From positions 9,967,338-10,031,337 of the forward strand of contig OZ024735.1 in the NCBI GenBank assembly GCA_964016875.1: a stretch of DNA of 64,000 nt. The letters are read 5' to 3'. How positions within the stretch are numbered: the stretch's first letter is position 1; every line of letters starts with the position of its first letter. This DNA comes from Fallopia convolvulus. Its lineage: Eukaryota > Streptophyta > Magnoliopsida > Caryophyllales > Polygonaceae. The notes beneath the pieces are model-generated. The model searched no databases, was not told where the DNA came from, and was given only the letters and a program-made list of their open reading frames with translations. Positions 12,746 to 24,800 of the stretch are shown here, piece after piece. The position numbers and the translations under genes were made by a program.

Positions 12746-15700
12746 TATGCTTATGACTAGATGTCTTTAAAGTTCACTTGTTTTTCTCCTTTTGCCTTTA
12801 AAAATTGACTTGTGATCTAACATTACACGCCAAGTGTTCGATGAAATATCCATGTAAATTTCACTCCTAAATGTGGCATTCAGTATCTGTGTTTGAATTT
12901 ATGCTTTTATTCGACTGGTCTTTATTTTATAGTGCAGAATGTGCTTATTTGCTTGATACTATCCTCATTCTTTATGCTTATACCTAGATGTCTTTAAAAT
13001 TCACTTGTTTTTTCTCCTTTTGCCTTTTAAAATTTATTTGTGATCTAACATTACACGCCAAGTGTTGGATGAAATGTCCATGTAAATGTCACTCCTAAAT
13101 GTGGCATTCGGTTTCTAGGTTCGAATTTATGCTTTTATTCGATCGGTCTTGATTTTGTAGTGCAGAATGTGCTTATTGGCTTGATACTATCCTCATTCTT
13201 TATGCTTATGCCTAGATATCTTTAAAGTTCACTTGGCTTTTCTCCTTTTGCCTTTAAAAATTGACTTATGATCTAACATTACACGCCAAGTGTTCGATGA
13301 AATGTCCATCTAAATTTCACTCCTAAATGTGGCATTCGGTTTCTAGGTTCGAATTTATGCTTTAATTCGATCGGTCTTGATTTTGTAGTGTAGAATGTGC
13401 TTATTGTCTTGATACTATCCTCATTCTTTATGCTTATGCCTAGATGTCTTTAAAGTTCACTTGGCTTTTCTCCTTTTGCCTTTAAAAATTGACTTATGAT
13501 CTAACATTACACGCCAAGTGTTCGATGAAATGTCCATCTAAATTTCACTTCTAAATGTGGCATTCGGTTTCTAGGTTCGAATTTATGCTTTAATTCGATC
13601 GGTCTTGATTTTGTAGTGTAGAATGTGCTTATTGTCTTGATACTATCCTCATTCTTTATGCTTATGCCTAGATGTCTTTAAAGTTCACTTGGCTTTTCTC
13701 CTTTTGCCTTTAAAAATTGACTTGTGATCTAACATTACACGCCAAGTGTTCGATGAAATGTCCATCTAAATTTCACTCCTAAATTTGGCATTCGGTTTCT
13801 AGGTTTGAATTTATGATTTTATTCGATCGGTCTTGATTTTGTGGTGCAGAATGTGCTTATTGGCTTGAAACTATCCTCATTCTTTATGCTTATGCATAGA
13901 TGTCTTTAAAGTTCACTTGTTTTTTCTCCTTTTGCATCTAAAATGACTTGTGATCTAACATTGCACGCCAAGTGTTCGATGAAATGTCATTGTAAATTTC
14001 ACTCCTAAATGTGGCATTCGGTTTCTAGGTTCGAATTTATGCTTTTATTCGATCGGTCTTGATTTTGTAGTGATGAATGTGCTTATTGACTTGATACTAT
14101 CCTCATTCTTTATGCTTATGCCTAGATGTCTTTAAAGTTAACTTGGCTTTTCTCCTTTTGCCTTAAAAATTGACTTGTGATCTAACATTGCACGTCAAGT
14201 GTTCGATGAAATGTCCATGTAAATTTCGCTCCTAAATGTGGCATTAGGTTTCTAGGTTCGAATTTATGCTTTTATTCGATCGGTCTTGATTTTGTAGTGC
14301 AGAATGTGCTTATTGGCTTGATACTATCCTCATTCTTTATGCTTATGCCTAGATATCTTTAAAGTTCACTTGGCTTTTCTCCTTTTGCCTTTAAAAATTG
14401 ACTTATGATCTAACATTACACGCCAAGAGTTCGATGAAATGTCCATGTAAATGTCACTCCTAATTGTGGCATTCGGTTTCTAGGTTCAAATTTATGTTTT
14501 TATTCGATCGGTCTTGATTTTGTGGTGCAGAATGTTCTTATTTGCTTGATACTATCCTCATTCTTTATGCTTATGACTAGATGTCTTTAATGTTCACTTG
14601 TTTTTCTCCTTTTGCCTTTAAAAATTGACATGTGATCTAACATTACACGCCAAGTGTTCGATGAAATATCCATGTAAATGTCACTCCTAAATGTGGCATT
14701 CGGTTTCTAGGTTCGAATTTATGCTTTTATTCGACTGGTCTTTATTTTATAGTGTAGAATGTGCATATTTGCTTGATACTATTCTCATTCTTTATGCTTA
14801 TGCCTAGATGTCTTTAAAATTCACTTGTTTTTCTCCTTTTGCCTTTAAAAATTTACTTGTGATCTAACATTACATGCCAAGTGTTCGATGAAATATCCAT
14901 GTAAATTTCACTCCTAAATGTGGCATTCAGTTTCTAGGTTTGAATTTATGCTTTTATTCGACTGTTCTTTATTTTATAGTGCAGAATGTGCTTATTTGCT
15001 TGATACTATCCTCATTCTTTATGCTTATACCTAGATGTCTTTCAAGTTCAGTTGTTTTTTCTCCTTTTGCCTTTAAAAAACGGACTTGTGATCTAACATT
15101 ACACGCCAAGTGTTCGATGAAATGTCCATTTAAATGTCACTGCTAAATGTGGCATTCAGTTTCTAGGTTCGAATTTATGCTTTAATTCGATCGGTCTTGA
15201 TTTTGTAGTGCAGAATGTGATTATTGTCTTGATACTATCCTCATTCTTCACGCTTATTCCTAGATGTCTTTAAAGTTTACTTGGCTTTTCTCCTTTTGCC
15301 TTTAAAAATTGACTTGTGATCTAACATTACACGCCAAGTGTTCGATGAAATGTCCATCTAAATTTCACTCCTAAATTTGGCATTCGGTTTCTAGGTTTGA
15401 ATTTATGATTTTATTCGATCGGTCCTGATTTTGTGGTGCAGAATGTGCTTATTGGCTTGAAACTATCCTCATTCTTTATGCTTATGACTAAATGTCTTTA
15501 AAGTTCAATTGTTTTTTCTACTTTTGCCTTTAAAATGACTTGTGATCTAACATTGCACGCAAAGTGTTCGATGAGATGTCCATGTAAATTTCGCTCCTAA
15601 ATGTGGCATTCGGTTTCTAGGTTCGAATTTATGCTTTTATTCGATCGGTCTTGATTTTGTAGTAATGAATGTGCTTATTGTCTTGATACTATCCTCATTC

Positions 15701-18059
15701 TTTATGCTTATGCCTAGATGTCTTTAAAGTTAACTTGGCTTTTCTCCTTTTGCCTTTTAAAATTTACTTGTGATCTAACATTACACGCCAAGTGTTGGAT
15801 GAAATGTCCATGTAAATGTCACTCCTAAATGTGGCATTCGGTTTCTAGGTTCGAATTTATGCTTTTATTCGATCGGTCTTGATTTTGTAGTGCAGAATGT
15901 GCTTATTGTCTTGATACTATCCTCATTCTTTATGCTTTTTCCTAGATGTCTTTAAAGTTTACTTGGCTTTTCTCCTTTTGCCTTTAAAAATTGACTTGTG
16001 ATCTAACATTACACGCCAAGTGTTCGATGAAATGTCCATCTAAATTTCACTCCTAAATTTGGCATTCGGTTTCTAGGTTTGAATTTATGATTTTATTCGA
16101 TCGGTCTTGATTTTGTGGTGCAGAATGTGCTTATTGGCTTGAAACTATCCTGATTCTTTATGCTTATGCCTATTTGTCTTTAAAGTTCAATTGTTTTTTC
16201 TCCTTTTGCCTTTAAAATGACTTGTGATCTAACATTGCACGCAAAGTGTTCGATGAAAGGTCCATGTAAATTTCGCTCCTAAATGTGGCATTCGGTTTCT
16301 AGGTTAGAATTTATGCTTTTATTCGATCGGTCTTGATTTTGTAGTAATGAATGTGCTTATTGTCTTGATACTATCCTCATTCTTTATGCTTATGCCTAGA
16401 TGTCTTTAAAGTTAACTTGGCTTTTCTCCTTTTGCCTTTTAAAATTTACTTGTGATCTAACATTACACGCCAAGTGTTGGATGAAATGTCCATGTAAATG
16501 TCACTCCTAAATGTGGCATTCGGTTTCTTGGTTCGAATTTATGCTTTTATTCGATCGGTCTTGATTTTGTAGTGCAGAATGTGCTTATTGGCTTGATACT
16601 ATCCTCATTCTTTATGCTTATGCCTAGATATCTTTAAAGTTCACTTGGCTTTTCTCCTTTTTCCTTTAAAAATTGACTTATGATTTAACATTACACGCCA
16701 AGTGTTCGATGAAATGTCCATGTAAATGTCACTCCTAATTGTGGCATTCGGTTTCTAGGTTCAAATTTACGTTTTATTCGATCGGTCTTGATTTTGTGGT
16801 GCAGAATGTTCTTATTTGCTTGATACTATCCTCATTCTTTATGCTTATGACTAGATGTCTTTAAAGTTCACTTGTTTTTCTCCTTTTGCCTTTAAAAATT
16901 GACTTGTGATCTAACATTACACTCCAAGTGTTCGATGAAATGTCCATGTAAATTTCACTCCTAAATGTGGCATTCGGTTTCTAGTTTCAAATGTATGCTT
17001 TTATTCGATCGGTCTTGATTTTGTAGTGAGGAATGTGCTTATTGTCTTGATACTATCCTCATTCTTTATGCTTATGCCTAGATGTCGTTTAAGTTCATTT
17101 GTTTTTCTCATTTTGCCTTTAAAAATTGACTTGTGATCTAACATTACACACCAAGTGTTCGATGAAATGTCCATGTAAATGTCACTCCTAAATGTGGCAT
17201 TCGGTTTCTAGGTTCAAATTTATGCTTTTATTCGATCGGTCTTGATTTTGTGGTGCAGAATGTGCTTATTGGCTTGAAACTATCCTGTTTCTTTATGCTT
17301 ATGCCTAGATGTCTTTAAAGTTCACTTGTTTTTCTCCTTTTGCCTTTAAAAATTGACTTGTGATCTAACATTACACGCCAAGTGTTCGATGAAATGTCCA
17401 TGTAAATTTCACTCCTAAATGTGGCATTCGGTTTCTAGCTTCGAATTTATGCTTTTATTCGATCGGTCTTGATTTTGTAGTGCAGAATGTGCTTATTGTC
17501 TTGATACTATCCTCATTCTTTATGCTTATGCCTAGATGTCTTTAAAGTTCACTTGGCTTTTCTCCTTTTGCCTTTAAAAATTGACTTGTGATCTAACATT
17601 ACACGCCAAGTGTTCGATGAAATGTCCATCTAAATTTCACTCCTAAATTTGGCATTCGGTTTCTAGGTTTGAATTTATGATTTTATTCGATCGGTCTTGA
17701 TTTTGTGGTGCAGAATGTGCTTATTGGCTTGAAACTATCCTCATTCCTTATGCTTATGCCTAGATGTCTTTAAAGTTCACTTGTTTTTTCTCCTTTTGCA
17801 TCTAAAATGACTTGCGATCTAACATTGCACGCCAAGTGTTCGTTGAAATGTCCATGTAAATTTCACTCCTAAATGTGGCATTCGGTTTCTAGGTTCGAAT
17901 TTATGCTTTTATTCGATCGGTCTTGATTTTGTAGTGATGAATGTGCTTGTTGTCTTGATACTATCCTCATTCTTTATGCTTATGCCTAGATGTATTTAAA
18001 GTTAACTTGGCTTTTCTCCTTTTGCCTTAAAAATTGACCTGTGATCTAACATTGCACGC

Positions 18060-18762
18060 CAAGTGTTCGATGAAATGTCCATCTAAATTTGGCATTCGGT
18101 TTCTAGGTTTGAATTTATGATTTTATTCGATCGGTCTTGATTTTGTGGTGCAGAATGTGCTTATTGGCTTGAAACTATCCTGATTCTTTATGCTTATGCC
18201 TAAATGTCTTTAAAGTTCAATTGTTTTTTCTCCTTTTGCCTTTAAAATGACTTGTGATCTAACATTGCACGCAAAGTGTTCGATGAAATGTCCATGTAAA
18301 TTTCGCTCCTAAATGTGGCATTCGGTTTCTAGGTTCGAATTTATGCTTTTATTCGATCGGTCTTGATTTTGTAGTAATGAATGTGCTTATTGTCTTGATA
18401 CTATCCTCATTCTTTATGCTTATGCCTAGATGTCTTTAAAGTTAACTTGGCTTTTCTCCTTTTGCCTTTTAAAATTTACTTGTGATCTAACATTACACGC
18501 CAAGTGTTGGATGAAATGTCCATGTAAATGTCACTCCTAAATGTGGCATTCGGTTTCTAGGTTCGAATTTATGCTTTAATTCGATCGGTCTTGATTTTTT
18601 AGTGCAGAATGTGCTTATTGTCTTGATACTATCCTCATTCTTTATGCTTATTCCTAGATGTCTTTAAAGTTTACTTGGCTTTTCTCCTTTTGCCTTTAAA
18701 AATTGACTTGTGATCTAACATTACACGCCAAGTGTTCGATGAAATGTCCATCTAAATTTGGC
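18060..18762. repeat. Two monomers with the same 13-bp deletion
   Basis: Near 18083 and near 18750 the usual CTAAATTTCACTCCTAAATTT is reduced to a single CTAAATTT. The lost 13 bp is one of two flanking 8-bp direct repeats plus the spacer, the signature of slippage between direct repeats. Both copies sit in otherwise matching monomers, so the deletion was duplicated with its unit. Confidence 0.8.
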
Positions 18763-19529
18763 ATTCGGTTTCTAGGTTTGAATTTATGATTTTATTCGAT
18801 CGGTCTTGATTTTGTGGTGCAGAATGTGCTTATTGGCTTGAAACTATCCTGATTCTTTATGCTTATGCCTAAATGTCTTTAAAGTTCAATTGTTTTTTCT
18901 CCTTTTGCCTTTAAAATGACTTGTGATCTAACATTGCACGCAAAGTGTTCGATGAAATGTCCATGTAAATTTCGCTCCTAAATGTGGCATTCGGTTTCTA
19001 GGTTCGAATTTATGCTTTTATTCGATCGGTCTTGATTTTGTAGTAATGAATGTGCTTATTGTCTTGATACTATCCTCATTCTTTATGCTTATGCCTAGAT
19101 GTCTTTAAAGTTAACTTGGCTTTTCTCCTTTTGCCTTTTAAAATTTACTTGTGATCTAACATTACACGTCAAGTTTTCGATGAAATGTCCATGTAAATGT
19201 CACTCCTAATTGTGGCATTCGGTTTCTAGGTTCAAATTTATGCTTTTATTCGATCGGTCTTGATTTTGTGGTGCAGAATGTTCTTATTTGCTTGATACTA
19301 TCCTCATTCTTTATGCTTATGACTAGATGTCTTTAAAGTTCACTTGTTTTTCTCCTTTTGCCTTTAAAAATTGACTTGTGATCTAACATTACACGCCAAG
19401 TGTTCGATGAAATATCCATGTAAATTTCACTCCTAAATGTGGCATTCAGTATCTGTGTTTGAATTTATGCTTTTATTCGACTGGTCTTTATTTTATAGTG
19501 CAGAATGTGCTTATTTGCTTGATACTATC

Positions 19530-22255
19530 CTCATTCTTTATGCTTATACCTAGATGTCTTTAAAGTTCACTTGTTTTTTCTCCTTTTGCCTTTTAAAATT
19601 TACTTGTGATCTAACATTACACGCCAAGTGTTGGATGAAATGTCCATGTAAATGTCACTCCTAAATGTGGCATTCGGTTTCTAGGTTCGAATTTATGCTT
19701 TAATTCGATCGGTCTTGATTTTGTAGTGCAGAATGTGCTTATTGTCTTGATACTATCCTCATTCTTTATGCTTATTCCTAGATGTCTTTAAAGTTTACTT
19801 GGCTTTTCTCCTTTTGCCTTTAAAAATTGACTTGTGATCTAACATTACACGCCAAGTGTTCGATGAAATGTCCATCTAAATTTCACTCCTAAATTTGGCA
19901 TTCGGTTTCTAGGTTTGAATTTATGATTTTATTCGATCGGTCTTGATTTTGTGGTGCAGAATGTGCTTATTGGCTTGAAACTATCCTGATTCTTTATGCT
20001 TATGCCTAAATGTCTTTAAAGTTCAATTGTTTTTTCTCCTTTTGCCTTTAAAATGACTTGTGATCTAACATTGCACGCAAAGTGTTCGATGAAATGTCCA
20101 TGTAAATTTCGCTCCTAAATGTGGCATTCGGTTTCTAGGTTCGAATTTATGCTTTTATTCGATCGGTCTTGATTTTGTAGTAATGAATGTGCTTATTGTC
20201 TTGATACTATCCTCATTCTTTATGCTTATGCCTAGATGTCTTTAAAGTTAACTTGGCTTTTCTCCTTTTGCCTTTTAAAATTTACTTGTGATATAACATT
20301 ACACGCCAAGTGTTGGATGCAATGTCCATGTAAATGTCACTCCTAAATGTGGCATTCGGTTTCTAGGTTCGAATTTATGCTTTTATTCGATCGGTCTTGA
20401 TTTTGTAGTGCAGAATGTGCTTATTGGCTTGATACTATCCTCATTCTTTATGCTTATGCCTAGATATCTTTAAAGTTCACTTGGCTTTTCTCCTTTTTCC
20501 TTTAAAAATTGACTTATGATTTAACATTACACGCCAGTGTTCGATGAAATGTCCATGTAAATGTCACTCCTAATTGTGGCATTCGGTTTCTAGGTTCAAA
20601 TTTACGTTTTATTCGATCGGACTTGATTTTGTGGTGCAGAATGTTCTTATTTGCTTGATACTATCCTCATTCTTTATGCTTATGACTAGATGTCTTTAAA
20701 GTTCACTTGTTTTTCTCCTTTTGCCGTTAAAAATTGACTTGTGATCTAACATTACACGCCAAGTGTTCGATGAAATGTCCATGTAAATTTCACTCCTAAA
20801 TGTGGCATTCGGTTTCTAGGTTCAAATTTATGCTTTTATTCGATCGGTCTTGATTTTGTAGTGATGAATGTGCTTATTGTCTTGATACTATCCTCATTCT
20901 TTATGCTTATACCTAGATGTCTTTAAAGTTCACTTGTTTTTTCTCCTTTTGCCTTTTAAAATTTACTTGTGATCTAACATTACACGCCAAGTGTTGGATG
21001 AAATGTCCATGTAAATGTCACTCCTAAATGTGGCATTCGGTTTCTAGGTTCGAATTTATGCTTTAATTCGATCGGTCTTGATTTTGTAGTGCAGAATGTG
21101 CTTATTGTCTTGATACTATCCTCATTCTTTATGCTTATTCCTAGATGTCTTTAAAGTTTACTTGGCTTTTCTCCTTTTGCCTTTAAAAATTGACTTGTGA
21201 TCTAACATTACACACCAAGTGTTCGATGAAATGTCCATCTAAATTTCACTCCTAAATTTGGCATTCGGTTTCTAGGTTTGAATTTATGATTTTATTCGAT
21301 CGGTCTTGATTTTGTGGTGCAGAATGTGCTTATTGGCTTGAAACTATCCTGATTCTTTATGCTTATGCCTAAATGTCTTTAAAGTTCAATTGTTTTTTCT
21401 CCTTTTGCCTTTAAAATGACTTGTGATCTAACATTGCACGCAAAGTGTTCGATGAAATGTCCATGTAAATTTCGCTCCTAAATGTGGCATTCGGTTTCTA
21501 GGTTCGAATTTATGCTTTTATTCGATCGGTCTTGATTTTGTAGTAATGAATGTGCTTATTGTCTTGATACTATCCTCATTCTTTATGCTTATGCCTAGAT
21601 GTCTTTAAAGTTAACTTGGCTTTTCTCCTTTTGCCTTTTAAAATTTACTTGTGATATAACATTACACGCCAAGTGTTGGATGCAATGTCCATGTAAATGT
21701 CACTCCTAAATGTGGCATTCGGTTTCTAGGTTCGAATTTATGCTTTTATTCGATCGGTCTTGATTTTGTAGTGCAGAATGTGCTTATTGGCTTGATACTA
21801 TCCTCATTCTTTATGCTTATGCCTAGATATCTTTAAAGTTCACTTGGCTTTTCTCCTTTTTCCTTTAAAAATTGACTTATGATTTAACATTACACGCCAG
21901 TGTTCGATGAAATGTCCATGTAAATGTCACTCCTAATTGTGGCATTCGGTTTCTAGGTTCAAATTTACGTTTTATTCGATCGGTCTTGATTTTGTGGTGC
22001 AGAATGTTCTTATTTGCTTGATACTATCCTCATTCTTTATGCTTATGACTAGATGTCTTTAAAGTTCACTTGTTTTTCTCCTTTTGCCTTTAAAAATTGA
22101 CTTGTGATCTAACATTACACGCCAAGTGTTCGATGAAATGTCCATGTAAATTTCACTCCTAAATGTGGCATTCGGTTTCTAGGTTCAAATTTATGCTTTT
22201 ATTCGATCGGTCTTGATTTTGTAGTGATGAATGTGCTTATTGTCTTGATACTATC
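19530..22255. repeat. Hexamer higher-order repeat, 1363 bp, two copies
   Basis: TGCTTATACC occurs at 19541 and 20904, and GATATAACATT with the GGATGCAATG variant near 20290 and 21653. The offset is 1363 bp in both cases, about six monomers. Copy 1 covers about 19530-20892 and copy 2 about 20893-22255. Confidence 0.8.
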
Positions 22256-23650
22256 CTCATTCTTTATGCTTATGCCTAGATGTCGTTTAAGTTCATTTGT
22301 TTTTCTCATTTTGCCTTTAAAAATTGACTTGTGATCTAACATTACACACCAAGTGTTGGATGAAATGACCATGTAAATGTCACTCCTAAATGTGGCATTC
22401 GCTTTCTAGGTTCGAATTTATGCTTTTATTCGATCGGTCTTGATTTTGTAGTGCAGAATGTGCTTATTGGCTTGATACTATCCTCATTCTTTATGCTTAT
22501 GCCTAGATATCTTTAAAGTTCACTTGGCTTTTCTCCTTTTTCCTTTAAAAATTGACTTATGATTTAACATTACACGCCAGTGTTCGATGAAATGTCCATG
22601 TAAATGTCACTCCTAATTGTGGCATTCGGTTTCTAGGTTCAAATTTACGTTTTATTCGATCGGTCTTGATTTTGTGGTGCAGAATGTTCTTATTTGCTTG
22701 ATACTATCCTCATTCTTTATGCTTATGACTAGATGTCTTTAAAGTTCACTTGTTTTTCTCCTTTTGCCTTTAAAAATTGACTTGTGATCTAACATTACAC
22801 GCCAAGTGTTCGATGAAATGTCCATGTAAATTTCACTCCTAAATGTGGCATTCGGTTTCTAGGTTCAAATTTATGCTTTTATTCGATCGGTCTTGATTTT
22901 GTAGTGATGAATGTGCTTATTGTCTTGATACTATCCTCATTCTTTATGCTTATGCCTAGATGTCGTTTAAGTTCATTTGTTTTTCTCATTTTGCCTTTAA
23001 AAATTGACTTGTGATCTAACATTACACACCAAGTGTTGGATGAAATGTCCATGTAAATGTCACTCCTAAATGTGGCATTCGCTTTCTAGGTTCGAATTTA
23101 TGCTTTTATTCGATCGGTCTTGATTTTGTAGTGCAGAATGTGCTTATTGGCTTGATACTATCCTCATTCTTTATGCTTATGCCTAGATATCTTTAAAGTT
23201 CACTTGGCTTTTCTCCTTTTTCCTTTAAAAATTGACTTATGATTTAACATTACACGCCAAGTGTTCGATGAAATGTCCATGTAAATGTCACTCCTAATTG
23301 TGGCATTCGGTTTCTAGGTTCAAATTTACGTTTTATTCGATCGGTCTTGATTTTGTGGTGCAGAATGTTCTTATTTGCTTGATACTATCCTCATTCTTTA
23401 TGCTTATGACTAGATGTCTTTAAAGTTCACTTGTTTTTCTCCTTTTGCCTTTAAAAATTGACTTGTGATCTAACATTACACGCCAAGTGTTCGATGAAAT
23501 GTCCATGTAAATTTCACTCCTAAATGTGGCATTCGGTTTCTAGGTTCAAATTTATGCTTTTATTCGATCGGTCTTGATTTTGTAGTGATGAATGTGCTTA
23601 TTGTCTTGATACTATCCTCATTCTTTATGCTTATGCCTAGATGTCGTTTA
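21600..23650. repeat. Trimer higher-order repeat, about 680 bp, three copies
   Basis: TGTCGTTTAAGTTCATTTG occurs at 22281, 22961 and 23642. The CGCCAGTGTTCG variant (one A lost) occurs at 21895 and 22575 and returns to normal at 23255. The spacing is 680-681 bp, three monomers. The trimer overlaps the end of the hexamer duplication, so it arose by a later local event. Confidence 0.8.
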
Positions 23651-24329
23651 AGTTCATTTGTTTTTCTCATTTTGCCTTTAAAAATTGACTTGTGATCTAA
23701 CATTACACACCAAGTGTTCGATGAAATGTCCATGTAAATGTCACTCCTAAATGTGGCATTCGGTTTCTCGGTTCAAATTTATGCTTTTATTCGATCGGTC
23801 TTGATTTTGTGGTGCAGAATGTGCTTATTGGCTTGAAACTATCCTGATTCTTTATGCTTATGCCTAGATGTCTTTAAAGTTCACTTGTTTTTCTCCTTTT
23901 GCCTTTAAAAATTGACTTGTGATCTAACATTACACGCCAATTGTTCGATGAAATGTCCATGTAAATTTCACTCCTATATGTGCCATTCGGTTTCTAGGTT
24001 CGAATTTATGCTTTTATTCGATCGGTCTTGATTTTTTAGTGATGAATGTGCTTATTGTCTTGATACTATCGTCATTCTTTATGCTAATGCCCAGATGTCT
24101 TTAAAGTTAACTTGGGTTTTCTCCTTTTGCCTTTTAAAATTTACTTGTGATCTAACATTACACGCCAAGTGTTGGATGAAATGTCCATGTAAATGTCACT
24201 CCTAAATGTGGCATTCGGTTTCTAGGTTCGGATTTATGCTTTTATTCGATCGGTCTTGATTTTGTAGTGTAGAATGTGCTTATTGGCTTGATACTATCCT
24301 CATTCTTTATGCTTATGCCTAGATATCTT

Positions 24330-24800
24330 TAAAGTTCACTTGTTTTATCTTCTTTTGCCATTAAAATGACTTTGTATCTAACATTCCGCGCCAAGTGTTC
24401 AATGATATGTCCATGAAAATGTCACTCCTAAATATGTCATTCCTTTTCTAGGTTCGAATTTATGCTTTTATTCGATCGGTCTTGATTTTATAGTGCAGAA
24501 TGTGCTTATTGGCTTGATACTACTCTCATTCTTTATGCTTATGCCTAGATGTCTTTAAAGTTCACTTGTTTTTTTTCTCATTTTGCCATTAAAATGACTT
24601 GTGATCTAACATTGCACGCCAAGTGTTCGATGTTAGACCATGTAAATGTCACTCTTAAATTTGGTATTCGGTTTCTAGGTTCGAATTTATGCTTATATTC
24701 GATTAGTCTTGATTTTATAGTGCAGAATGTGCTTATTGGCCTGATTCTATACTCATTCTTTATGCTTATGCCTAGATGTCTTTAAAGTTCACTTGTCTCC
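24330..24800. repeat. Cluster of divergent monomers
   Basis: These monomers carry many private changes: TTTGCCATTAAAATGACTTT, CATTCCGCGCC, CAATGATATG, and GATGTTAGACC near 24629 where other monomers read GATGAAATGTCC. They look older or less homogenised than the neighbours. One of them has a partial relative at 55351-55450. Confidence 0.7.

Noticed and set aside
14940..15146. Short open frames in the satellite (also near 24549, 26018, 34431, 51470, 53675, 53903, 55358, 60193, 62171 and 62399), about 60-78 codons and near-identical to each other
   Set aside because: They are the same satellite monomers read in one frame. The 228-bp period is a multiple of three, so stop-free stretches repeat. 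There is no domain, no codon bias and no conserved start; most monomers carry stops in this frame.
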